A stretch of DNA of 5,317 nucleotides from Microcaldota archaeon (GCA_003660965.1 QMVF01000061.1:1-5317), one strand, 5' to 3'. Shown: positions 1-5,309, counted from the stretch's first letter. Translations and numbers: made by a program. Notes: a model not told the origin generated them from the sequence alone.

Positions 1-62
1 GGCTCTATACGTATTCTTCCTTCCTTCAAATAATTCCGTATGTCCCTGTCGGAAAGTATCAA
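1..62 (-). CDS. dcd: dCTP deaminase, N-terminal 21 codons only (cut by window edge)
   Basis: Reading the minus strand from a TTG at 62 gives an open frame to the window edge that begins MILSDRDIRNYLKEGRI and ends with R-I-E-P (the last codon lacks its third base, but CCN is always Pro). This is the typical N-terminus of dCTP deaminase (Dcd, trimeric dUTPase superfamily), where L-S/C-D-R/K-D-I is followed a few residues later by E-G-R-I and a Pro. Family members deaminate dCTP to dUTP for dTTP synthesis; some archaeal ones are bifunctional and also hydrolyse dUTP. The catalytic residues lie outside the window, so mono- or bifunctional cannot be decided. The TTG start is supported by a good Shine-Dalgarno sequence (AGAGGT, 70-75) seven bases upstream. 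The gene starts 20 bases after the stop of the OB-fold gene and is probably co-transcribed with it. Identity is from short but distinctive sequence. Confidence 0.85.
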   Translation of the reverse strand, partial: MILSDRDIRNYLKEGRIRIE

Positions 63-69
63 GCCAGCT

Positions 70-75
70 ACCTCT
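70..75 (-). promoter_or_regulatory. Ribosome binding site of dcd
   Basis: Minus-strand AGAGGT lies seven bases before the TTG at 62, a near match to the archaeal Shine-Dalgarno core GGAGGTGA. It is what fixes the non-ATG start of dcd; no ATG is available nearby in that frame. Confidence 0.7.
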
Positions 76-82
76 CGGGCGC

Positions 83-370
83 TTACTTAACGTTTATCTT
101 GCCGTACTTGCCGGCTGAAATCTGGGGCGTGCCCTTGAACTCGCTAACCCAGCCGTTCTCTATGGAAATCTTATCCCCGCCCTTTACGCGGTCTATATCA
201 TCACCCCATAGAGTAAGAGTTATCTCGCCGCTGTCATCCTTTATGGTTGCATTTGCAACGCGCGTTCGCTTTCCGAACTTGGTCATTACCTCGCGCGGCT
301 CGTCAACTGAAACGACTTCGGCCTCTATGTTCACGTTTCCTGTTCCCGGTTTCAAATCAGAGATCTTCAC
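83..370 (-). CDS. Single OB-fold nucleic-acid-binding protein, replication protein A (RPA/SSB) type
   Basis: A 95-residue protein made of one OB fold. It begins KISDLKPGTGNVNIEAEVV, followed by the E-P-R-E turn (about 24-27), the T-K-F-G-K-R-T-R-V-A-N strand pair (30-40), D-D-S-G-E-I-T-L-T-L-W-G-D (45-57), G-D-K-I-S-I-E-N-G (65-73) and the closing G-K-Y-G-K-I. This is the OB pattern of archaeal RPA and SSB subunits, which bind single-stranded DNA in replication and repair. There is no second OB domain and no zinc finger, so it is a stand-alone small member. The frame could be opened at a TTG at 424, but I chose the GTG at 370: it has an excellent ribosome site three bases upstream, it matches the usual N-terminus of such proteins, and the TATA box at 427-434 would start transcription downstream of 424. 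dcd follows 20 bases later, suggesting a small DNA-metabolism operon. RNA binding cannot be excluded. Confidence 0.85.
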   Translation of the reverse strand: MKISDLKPGTGNVNIEAEVVSVDEPREVMTKFGKRTRVANATIKDDSGEITLTLWGDDIDRVKGGDKISIENGWVSEFKGTPQISAGKYGKINVK

Positions 371-373
371 GAT

Positions 374-380
374 ATCACCT
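374..380 (-). promoter_or_regulatory. Ribosome binding site deciding the GTG start of the OB-fold gene
   Basis: Minus-strand AGGTGAT is complementary to the 3' end of archaeal 16S rRNA over its full seven bases and sits three bases before the GTG at 370. It supports that GTG over the TTG at 424, which has no such site. Confidence 0.75.
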
Positions 381-426
381 ACCACATTGCATTCCGAAGA
401 AAGCAGGTTTATTGAAATCAACAAGT

Positions 427-434
427 TATTTATA
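427..434 (-). promoter_or_regulatory. TATA box of the OB-fold/dcd unit
   Basis: Minus-strand TATAAATA in the 72-base gap between the deoxyhypusine synthase stop and the OB-fold gene. With the usual archaeal spacing of about 26 bases from box centre to start site, transcription would begin near 404, giving a leader of about 34 bases before the GTG at 370. So the OB-fold/dcd pair can be transcribed independently of the upstream three-gene operon. The spacing rule is general knowledge; the start site is inferred. Confidence 0.6.
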
Positions 435-442
435 GGTATACT

Positions 443-1390
443 TTATGGCTGAAGCAAGAAATCGTAAACATAAGCTAGAAGCAGGGGCAAAAGCACGGTT
501 GCATCCCCATCTATAGTGGCCATGCGCGCCTTCTCCTTTACCTTGCCCCATGAAACAGCTTCCTCAAGGCGCGCACCGCTTAATGAGCCATCGTATTGGG
601 TGGCTGTGGTTATGTACACAGCATAGTCAAGCCCGCCCTTGAACTGGCTCCACCATATAACGTGATGTTTGCTTATTCCTCCGCCAATCATGAGCGCGCC
701 GAGCTTCTTTGAATCAAAAACCAGATCGCTGAGCTCGCGCTCATCCATAAGCAAATCCACCTTCAGCTTGCTGTCCTGCGAGAAGATCAGAAGATTCGTG
801 CCGAACGCACCATCAGTTATTCCAGGCACGTAGATCGGAACCTTGTGCTTGTGCGCCTGTGCAAGTATGGAATTTTCATCCTTCACCCGCTTGCCGAATT
901 CAGCTATCAGCTCCCTTCCTCCCCACTCGCTCTTTTGAAGAGTGAGTTCCTTTAGGATAGGATTCATGCGCTTCTCCAATATCTCCCCATAACTTTCATT
1001 TGGAACTAACACGTTTCCAAGCCTATTGAGGCGCATGCGGTGCAGATTGCGATCATCTATTTCAAAAGAACCATGAAAGTAGCCCTTTCCCCATGCGCGT
1101 GCGAGATCGTGATCGAGCGTTCCGCATGTAGTTATGATTGCATCAAAGTGCTTCACAACCTGGGCAAGCACCCCGCGCAGGCCTGTTGAAACCACATCTG
1201 CAGGGAATGAGAGTATGCGCGTGCAATCTTTTTCCTTAAGCATTCCCTCAAGAGCCTCTGCACCTAGTGCAAGGTTCTTTGCAGTAAAGCCTCCACTTTC
1301 ACCCATCTTTTTAACTAATGAGGAAGCGCGCTCGTGGCTGTGTATGCTGTAATCAGCCACCTTTCTTTTCAAAAGATCGCTTCGCTTCAT
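443..1390 (-). CDS. dys: Deoxyhypusine synthase
   Basis: NAD-dependent enzyme that transfers the aminobutyl group of spermidine to one lysine of translation factor aIF5A, the first step of hypusine formation; it acts in the cytoplasm, usually as a tetramer. The 315-residue protein shows the family landmarks in order: T-C-G-T-L-D-H-D-L-A-R (about 88-98), H-G-S-F-E-I-D-D (106-113), V-P-N-E-S-Y (129-134), V-P-G-I-T-D-G-A-F-G (188-197), G-G-G-I-S-K-H-H (236-243), T-Q-Y-D-G-S-L-S-G-A-R (264-274) and E-A-V-S-W-G-K (277-283). Lys283 matches the catalytic lysine that carries the enzyme-substrate intermediate (Lys329 in the human enzyme), so this is a canonical active form rather than one of the paralogues lacking it. 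I chose the ATG at 1390, four bases after the AMP phosphorylase stop, because it gives the usual archaeal N-terminus and length; an in-frame ATG at 1465 would add 25 unrelated residues inside the upstream gene. The ribosome site is weak (GTTGAT), so translational coupling is likely. Confidence 0.95.
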   Translation of the reverse strand: MKRSDLLKRKVADYSIHSHERASSLVKKMGESGGFTAKNLALGAEALEGMLKEKDCTRILSFPADVVSTGLRGVLAQVVKHFDAIITTCGTLDHDLARAWGKGYFHGSFEIDDRNLHRMRLNRLGNVLVPNESYGEILEKRMNPILKELTLQKSEWGGRELIAEFGKRVKDENSILAQAHKHKVPIYVPGITDGAFGTNLLIFSQDSKLKVDLLMDERELSDLVFDSKKLGALMIGGGISKHHVIWWSQFKGGLDYAVYITTATQYDGSLSGARLEEAVSWGKVKEKARMATIDGDATVLLPLLLAYVYDFLLQP

Positions 1391-1394
1391 TGAA

Positions 1395-2954
1395 TCAACT
1401 GTATTTGCCCAGCACGACTTTCTGAAGCTTAATGGGTGCAATTTCATCAAGAAGCCTTTTAGCAAAATTGAGCTTGGAGGCGCTCTCTGAAACTATTTCC
1501 ATAAGCAGATCTCCCTCCTTAACCTTATCGCCCTGCTCGCAGTGCAGAATTACCCCTGCGCCCTTGTCATGGGGCGCGCCTGCAACCCGTGCTATTCGCG
1601 AGATGTTGCGGTTGTCCACCAGTCTCACCCTGCCAGTACCCTGCGCTTCCACTATGTACTTGTGGGTGCCTATTGGAAGATCGGATGGCTTTACATCTGG
1701 GTCTCCTCCCTGTTCCTCAATTATTTCCTGCATCTTTGCATATGCCTTCCCGTTCTTTATGAGGTCAAAGGCCGCACTGTAGCCCCTTCCCCGCTTAACC
1801 TTATTGCATTTCTCGAACAGCGCGCCTGCAAGCTGGCAGCTCTTGTCAAGCAGATCGCGGGGCCCGGAATTCTGAAGTGCATTCAGTACATCATAGCATT
1901 CAAGCGCAGGCCCTATGCGCTGGCCAACAGGATCATTTCCGTCAGTTATAAGGCATTCTAGTTTAAGACCCAGCTTAGAGCCTATATTCAAAAAGTCCTT
2001 TGCAAGCGAGCGGGCAACCTTCATGTCCTCAAACTTAGTTCCCATTCCTGTAGGTATGTCTATAACCACATATTGCGCACCCACGCTCACCTTCTTTGCA
2101 AGTATGCTTGCAAGAAGCACTCCGCGCGGGTCAAGGCTCAGGGAATGCCTTATTCTTATCAACTTGTCGTCTGCAGCAGCAAGATTGATTGCGCCTCCCC
2201 ACACCATGCAGCCCTTGGTTTTTAGAACTATACGCCTCATTTCGTCTATTGAAAATTCAACTGGAGCTAGCACTTCCATCGTATCCGCGGTTCCTGAAGC
2301 GCTTGAAATGGCGCGGGAGGAAGTTTTAGGTATGTACAGGCCTGCAGCAGCCATTATGGGAACCAGAAGCATGGTCGTTCTGTTTCCAGCAACCCCGCCT
2401 GCACAGTGTTTATCAACTACTGGCTTGCGGCCCAAATCAAGGGTATGGCCTGATTTCACAATTGCCTTGGTGAGGGCAACCGTTTCTTCGGTGCTCATCC
2501 CCCTGGTATACATTGCAGCAACCCATGAGGCCAGCTCCACATCGCTCAGCCTGTTCTCCATCATCTCATCTATTACGGTGTTCACATTCTTAGAACTCAT
2601 TGGCGTACCGTCAAGCTTCTTGCGTATTATGTTTATGGAGGCTGGAACTCCCACCTGTCTGATTTCAATTTCAGCCCCATCCCGCACATTCAAATAATGA
2701 CTGGTGTCTGCAAACAGGCCAATCTCATTTTTTCCCACAATCTCCTCGCTCAAATCCACTATTACAATCTTCTCCTTATTCCCTATTTTGAGAATCACCC
2801 TGTCCCCTGTGAATATTCCGTTCTCCTTTGCCTGAAGCTCGTTTAGAACTGCTATGAACTTTCCTGCCTCAATATCAAAGCATTTGGCTCGAGCTACATA
2901 GCGCTTGTATTTAGTTATGTCCAACTCAGCATTTACGCTGTCCACATTTTCCAT
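1395..2954 (-). CDS. deoA: AMP phosphorylase (nucleoside 5'-monophosphate phosphorylase)
   Basis: Cleaves AMP (in characterised homologues also CMP and UMP) with phosphate to the free base and ribose-1,5-bisphosphate, the entry step of the archaeal AMP/RuBisCO pathway. At 519 residues it is longer than bacterial thymidine phosphorylase (about 440) because of an N-terminal domain of about 85-95 residues found in the archaeal AMP enzymes and linked to their large assemblies. The catalytic core follows: K-L-D-G-T-P-M-S (113-120), D-K-H-C-A-G-G-V-A-G-N-R (181-192), the phosphate-site region K-T-S-S-R-A-I-S-S-A-S-G-T-A-D-T-M-E-V (210-228), and G-C-M-V-W-G-G-A (248-255). Residues from about 434 form the C-terminal nucleoside phosphorylase domain. 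The K-T-S-S-R and G-T-A-D-T-M-E-V forms point to AMP phosphorylase rather than thymidine phosphorylase. The ATG start is one base after the isomerase stop (TGA-A-ATG) and has a purine-rich ribosome site upstream. Confidence 0.95.
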   Translation of the reverse strand: MENVDSVNAELDITKYKRYVARAKCFDIEAGKFIAVLNELQAKENGIFTGDRVILKIGNKEKIVIVDLSEEIVGKNEIGLFADTSHYLNVRDGAEIEIRQVGVPASINIIRKKLDGTPMSSKNVNTVIDEMMENRLSDVELASWVAAMYTRGMSTEETVALTKAIVKSGHTLDLGRKPVVDKHCAGGVAGNRTTMLLVPIMAAAGLYIPKTSSRAISSASGTADTMEVLAPVEFSIDEMRRIVLKTKGCMVWGGAINLAAADDKLIRIRHSLSLDPRGVLLASILAKKVSVGAQYVVIDIPTGMGTKFEDMKVARSLAKDFLNIGSKLGLKLECLITDGNDPVGQRIGPALECYDVLNALQNSGPRDLLDKSCQLAGALFEKCNKVKRGRGYSAAFDLIKNGKAYAKMQEIIEEQGGDPDVKPSDLPIGTHKYIVEAQGTGRVRLVDNRNISRIARVAGAPHDKGAGVILHCEQGDKVKEGDLLMEIVSESASKLNFAKRLLDEIAPIKLQKVVLGKYS

Positions 2955-2955
2955 T

Positions 2956-3924
2956 TCATTTACCCCTCTTGGTCAAATATGGGTTGCTCATATCAAAGTG
3001 TTTCGAGGCAAGGGCAAATAAGCTCTGCGGTGCAACTACTCCATACTCAGTTATGTATGCAGTTATGTGCCTAGCAGGAGTCACATCGAATGCAGGGTTT
3101 TTTATCTCGACTTTTGGGAATTTGCGCGGGTTCGCAACCTCCTCCCTATCTCGTTCTTCTATAGGTTCAACAGTACCCCACAGGGTAAGAGGATCGAACT
3201 TGAAAAGCTCGGCTGCGGAATAGAACTTCAGCTCTTCTTCATATGCAACAAATGCAAGGGTTGCCGTACCTATTTTATTTATAAGCTCGCCGCTTGAATT
3301 GATTGCGTCTGCACCCACCAGCACCAGATCAACATCCTTCATGAATGACTTGATTGCAGAATCTATTATCAGGGTGGTTTTGATTCCTGCTGAGCTGAGC
3401 TCCTTTGCAGTTATATGCCCCTGGTAGAGCGGTCTGGTTTCCGTGCAGATTACCTTTATTTTCTTGCCTAGTTTGTGAGCGCGCTTTAGAATGGCAGTTA
3501 CTGTGCTTGAGTGGCAGTGGGTGAGTATTGTAGAGCCCTTTGGGATGCGCTCAGCCCCAAATTTGGCTATCATCTTCTTAGACTGTTCAACGCGTTTTTC
3601 AAAAGAATTCACTTCATCCAGAACCTGCTTGCGCGCCTCGCTAAGTGAGGTGGGCTTTACAGCGCCCACTTCTGAGAAGAAGCGCCTAAGAGCCTCCTCC
3701 AGCGCATTGCGCATCATGGGTTCAGTGGGCCTGCTCTCTGCAAGCGCATCAGCAGTTCGCTCAAGCTCTTTGAAAAATGCGCCCGTGCTTTTAGCCTTTG
3801 ATGAGCGTGCCTGTGCCCCAAGCGCCTGCATGGCAGCCCGCGCCACATTGCGCGCACCCTGAATTTTAAGCGATTTTATATCTGAAATTGTGCGCTTTAC
3901 AACCCGGTTCAAGAAAATCGCCAA
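2956..3924 (-). CDS. e2b2: Ribose-1,5-bisphosphate isomerase (eIF2B-alpha-like family)
   Basis: Converts ribose-1,5-bisphosphate, made by AMP phosphorylase, to ribulose-1,5-bisphosphate, the RuBisCO substrate. It belongs to the eIF2B-alpha/MtnA fold family, and homologues are often mislabelled as translation factor eIF2B. Seen here: I-K-S-L-K-I-Q-G-A (16-24), T-H-C-H-S-S (135-140) with the catalytic Cys137, T-E-T-R-P-L-Y-Q-G (161-169), V-G-A-D-A-I (203-208) with the catalytic Asp206, N-K-I-G-T (216-220) and N-P-A-F-D-V-T-P (276-283). The 322-residue length equals that of the Thermococcus enzyme as I recall it. The start is uncertain. The longest frame opens with TTG at 3924, which has no ribosome site and lies only about ten bases from the TATA element at 3934-3940. 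A second in-frame TTG at 3912 sits where that promoter would start transcription, suggesting a leaderless 318-residue form in which the active-site residues become Cys133 and Asp202, the numbering I recall for Thermococcus kodakarensis. First gene of a three-gene operon with 1- and 4-base gaps. Confidence 0.93.
   Translation of the reverse strand: MAIFLNRVVKRTISDIKSLKIQGARNVARAAMQALGAQARSSKAKSTGAFFKELERTADALAESRPTEPMMRNALEEALRRFFSEVGAVKPTSLSEARKQVLDEVNSFEKRVEQSKKMIAKFGAERIPKGSTILTHCHSSTVTAILKRAHKLGKKIKVICTETRPLYQGHITAKELSSAGIKTTLIIDSAIKSFMKDVDLVLVGADAINSSGELINKIGTATLAFVAYEEELKFYSAAELFKFDPLTLWGTVEPIEERDREEVANPRKFPKVEIKNPAFDVTPARHITAYITEYGVVAPQSLFALASKHFDMSNPYLTKRGK
2962..2968 (-). promoter_or_regulatory. 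Ribosome binding site of AMP phosphorylase inside the isomerase 3' end
   Basis: Minus-strand GAGGGGT lies about eight bases before the ATG at 2954 and is embedded in the last codons of the isomerase gene (the Arg-Gly-Lys end). It supports this ATG and tight translational coupling of the two AMP-pathway enzymes. Confidence 0.6.
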
Positions 3925-3933
3925 GGTGTAAAG

Positions 3934-3940
3934 TTTATAA
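3934..3940. promoter_or_regulatory. Palindromic TATA element between divergent isomerase operon and ftsZ
   Basis: TTTATAA on the plus strand (TTATAAA on the minus strand) contains the perfect palindrome TTATAA at 3935-3940. Counting about 26 bases from its centre, plus-strand transcription would start near 3963, some 15 bases before the ftsZ ATG, and minus-strand transcription near 3911, at the in-frame TTG of the isomerase. The bases just upstream on the plus strand (GTAAAG) resemble a purine-rich BRE; the minus-strand flank is a poorer match. A second AT-rich minus-strand stretch at about 3949-3956 (TTTTTTAA) could serve a start near 3924-3927 instead. Confidence 0.5.
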
Positions 3941-3978
3941 GCAAAGCGTTAAAAAACATTTTCGAGGCGACTAGGGGC

Positions 3979-5064
3979 ATGGAAAAAGACATCAAGGAAA
4001 TAATACCTCAGGCAAGTCTTGCTTCAAAGGAGGACGAGGACTTGCTTAAGTTCTTGGATGAGGCAAAGCCGAAGATAGCAGTGGTTGGAACTGGAGGAAG
4101 CGGCTGCAATACGCTTACCAGGATGAGCGAGCTTGGAGTGCATGGAGCCAGGTTCATAGCCATGAACACGGATGTTCAGCACCTCATAAAGATGAGGAGC
4201 GACAAGAAGGTGCTTATTGGGAAGAAGACTACAAAGGGAATGGGAGCGGGAAGCGATCCAAAATTGGGCGAGGAGGCTGCAAAGGAGAGTGCTGAGGAAA
4301 TAAAGTCTGCTCTGGGAAGCACTTCACTGCTTTTCATAACCTGCGGCTTAGGAGGAGGCACGGGTACGGGGAGCGCTCCCGTAATAGCGGAGCAGGCAAA
4401 GAGCCAGGATGCGCTGGTGGTTTCAGTAGTAACCCTGCCATTCACTTCAGAAGGAAAGCAGAGGAGGGCTAATGCACTTGGAGGGCTCGCAAAGTTGAAG
4501 AAGCACTGCGATACGGTAATAGTTGTACCCAATGACAAACTGCTCTCAATTGTGCCCGAGCTTCCTCTTAATACTGCCTTCAAAGTGAGCGACGAGGTGC
4601 TTGCAGGCTCGGTAAAGGGAATTGCCGAAATGGTCACTAAGGCGGGTTTGGTAAATCTGGATTTCGCGGACCTGCGCACAATATTAAAGGGGGCTGGCTG
4701 TGCGGTTGTTGGAATGGGGGAGGCCTCGCTTGAGAGCAGCTCTGATGAGCGCGCTCTTGTAGCGATTGAAACCGCCCTAAACTCACCGCTCATAGACGTT
4801 GACATAACCACTGCTACCAAGGCATTGATAAATGTGACTGGCGGGTCAGATATGACTCTGCGGGAGGCTGAACTAATGGTTGCTGAAACCAACAAGCGCA
4901 TTGCGCCTGATTCGCACATAATTTGGGGTGCAAGGGTTGAGGATAATCTTCCGCGGAATGCAATACGCGTTTTGACTGTAATAGCCGGCGCAGAGTTTCC
5001 GCAGTATGAGCTGGATCAGGTGAAGGCTGAAGAACTGGATATAGAGCTCGACGAGATCAGCTAA
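3979..5064 (+). CDS. ftsZ: Cell division GTPase FtsZ, FtsZ1-like
   Basis: Tubulin-superfamily GTPase that polymerises into the division ring at the inner face of the membrane. The 361-residue protein has an acidic leader of about 30 residues, the nucleotide-binding loop G-T-G-G-S-G-C-N (37-44), N-T-D (63-65), the tubulin signature G-G-G-T-G-T-G-S (125-132) and the T7 synergy loop N-L-D-F-A-D-L-R (226-233), whose Asp228 and Asp231 complete the GTPase site of the neighbouring subunit. All catalytic elements are intact. The run I-G-K-K-T-T-K-G-M-G-A-G and the leader D-L-L-K-F-L-D-E-A-K-P-K-I closely resemble FtsZ1 of methanogens (Methanocaldococcus type), so FtsZ1 rather than FtsZ2 or CetZ is likely; a tree would settle it. 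The linker is very short and the tail (340-361) ends in an acidic E-L-D-I-E-L-D-E-I-S, a candidate partner-binding peptide. The ATG is preceded by GAGGCGA and AGGGG, neither ideally spaced. secE follows 50 bases downstream. Confidence 0.96.
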   Translation: MEKDIKEIIPQASLASKEDEDLLKFLDEAKPKIAVVGTGGSGCNTLTRMSELGVHGARFIAMNTDVQHLIKMRSDKKVLIGKKTTKGMGAGSDPKLGEEAAKESAEEIKSALGSTSLLFITCGLGGGTGTGSAPVIAEQAKSQDALVVSVVTLPFTSEGKQRRANALGGLAKLKKHCDTVIVVPNDKLLSIVPELPLNTAFKVSDEVLAGSVKGIAEMVTKAGLVNLDFADLRTILKGAGCAVVGMGEASLESSSDERALVAIETALNSPLIDVDITTATKALINVTGGSDMTLREAELMVAETNKRIAPDSHIIWGARVEDNLPRNAIRVLTVIAGAEFPQYELDQVKAEELDIELDEIS

Positions 5065-5065
5065 A

Positions 5066-5072
5066 TTTAAAA
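5066..5072 (+). promoter_or_regulatory. Possible TATA box for secE
   Basis: TTTAAAA begins one base after the ftsZ stop codon. At normal archaeal spacing transcription would start near 5095, about 20 bases before the secE ATG at 5115. It may give secE and the following genes expression independent of ftsZ, although read-through from ftsZ is equally possible. An AT-rich heptamer alone is weak evidence. Confidence 0.4.
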
Positions 5073-5089
5073 GCTTGCTCTGAGTAAGC
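5073..5089. repeat. Imperfect inverted repeat in the ftsZ-secE gap
   Basis: GCTTGCTCTGAGTAAGC is a near palindrome: the outer arms GCTT and AAGC are perfect, and with one G-U pair an RNA stem of six to seven pairs around a loop of three to five bases can form. No T tract follows, so it does not look like an intrinsic terminator. It lies between the possible secE TATA box and its inferred start site, where an operator could sit. Chance occurrence is possible at this size. Confidence 0.4.
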
Positions 5090-5114
5090 AGGTTGAAGAC
5101 CCCTATTTCGGTAA

Positions 5115-5309
5115 ATGGGTGAGCAAGTGATTGACAAGCTTAATTTATTCATAAGGCGCTCTAAGAGAGTGCTGAATGTGGCTCACAGGCCTAAAAAGCA
5201 GGAGTACTGGCTAATGGCTAAAACAGTTGCAATTGGAATGGTGCTCATAGGCACTCTGGGCTTCATAATAACGATAATATTTTCATTCATAGACACGGGT
5301 ACGATATAG
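5115..5309 (+). CDS. secE: Preprotein translocase subunit SecE (Sec61 gamma)
   Basis: Small tail-anchored subunit that clamps the SecY channel in the cytoplasmic membrane. The 64-residue protein has the expected plan: an amphipathic cytoplasmic helix (about 6-22), the conserved hinge R-V-L-N-V-A-H-R-P-K-K-Q-E-Y (18-31), and one membrane helix from about 37 to 59 (T-V-A-I-G-M-V-L-I-G-T-L-G-F-I onward), with only five residues after it. Length fits archaeal SecE. The ATG at 5115 gives the longest product but has no clear ribosome site. A GTG at 5127 is preceded by GGTGA (5118-5122) four bases upstream, which would give a 60-residue protein starting at I-D-K-L-N; I cannot decide between them. 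Its place after ftsZ matches a gene order common in Euryarchaeota, where secE is followed by spt5/nusG and ribosomal protein L11 genes. Confidence 0.92.
   Translation: MGEQVIDKLNLFIRRSKRVLNVAHRPKKQEYWLMAKTVAIGMVLIGTLGFIITIIFSFIDTGTI

Noticed and set aside
99..452. Plus-strand open frame of 117 codons opposite the OB-fold gene.
   Set aside because: Antisense shadow of a recognisable OB-fold gene; its translation has no family resemblance and it has no promoter or ribosome site.
1391..1465. 25-residue N-terminal extension of deoxyhypusine synthase overlapping AMP phosphorylase.
   Set aside because: The extension is the AMP phosphorylase 3' end read in another frame; the ATG at 1390 gives the normal family N-terminus and a 4-base gap.
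1915..2697. Plus-strand open frame of 260 codons opposite AMP phosphorylase.
   Set aside because: The minus strand here encodes the conserved catalytic core of AMP phosphorylase; the plus-strand frame is Ser/Thr/Arg-rich, as expected of an antisense reading.
1395..2954. Annotation as thymidine phosphorylase.
   Set aside because: The extra N-terminal domain, the archaeal K-T-S-S-R and G-T-A-D-T-M-E-V motifs and the linked isomerase identify AMP phosphorylase; the similarity is to the shared family fold.
2956..3924. Annotation as translation initiation factor eIF2B alpha or methylthioribose-1-phosphate isomerase.
   Set aside because: The T-H-C-H-S and G-A-D catalytic sites are shared across the fold, but direct linkage to AMP phosphorylase, length and the T-E-T-R-P-x-Y-Q-G motif favour ribose-1,5-bisphosphate isomerase.
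4176..4919. Minus-strand open frame of 247 codons opposite ftsZ.
   Set aside because: Lies wholly within the conserved FtsZ GTPase region on the other strand and has low-complexity Ser/Thr/Ala composition typical of a shadow frame.
5073..5089. Intrinsic terminator after ftsZ.
   Set aside because: The dyad is not followed by a T tract and archaeal termination relies mainly on oligo-T, so I list it only as an inverted repeat.
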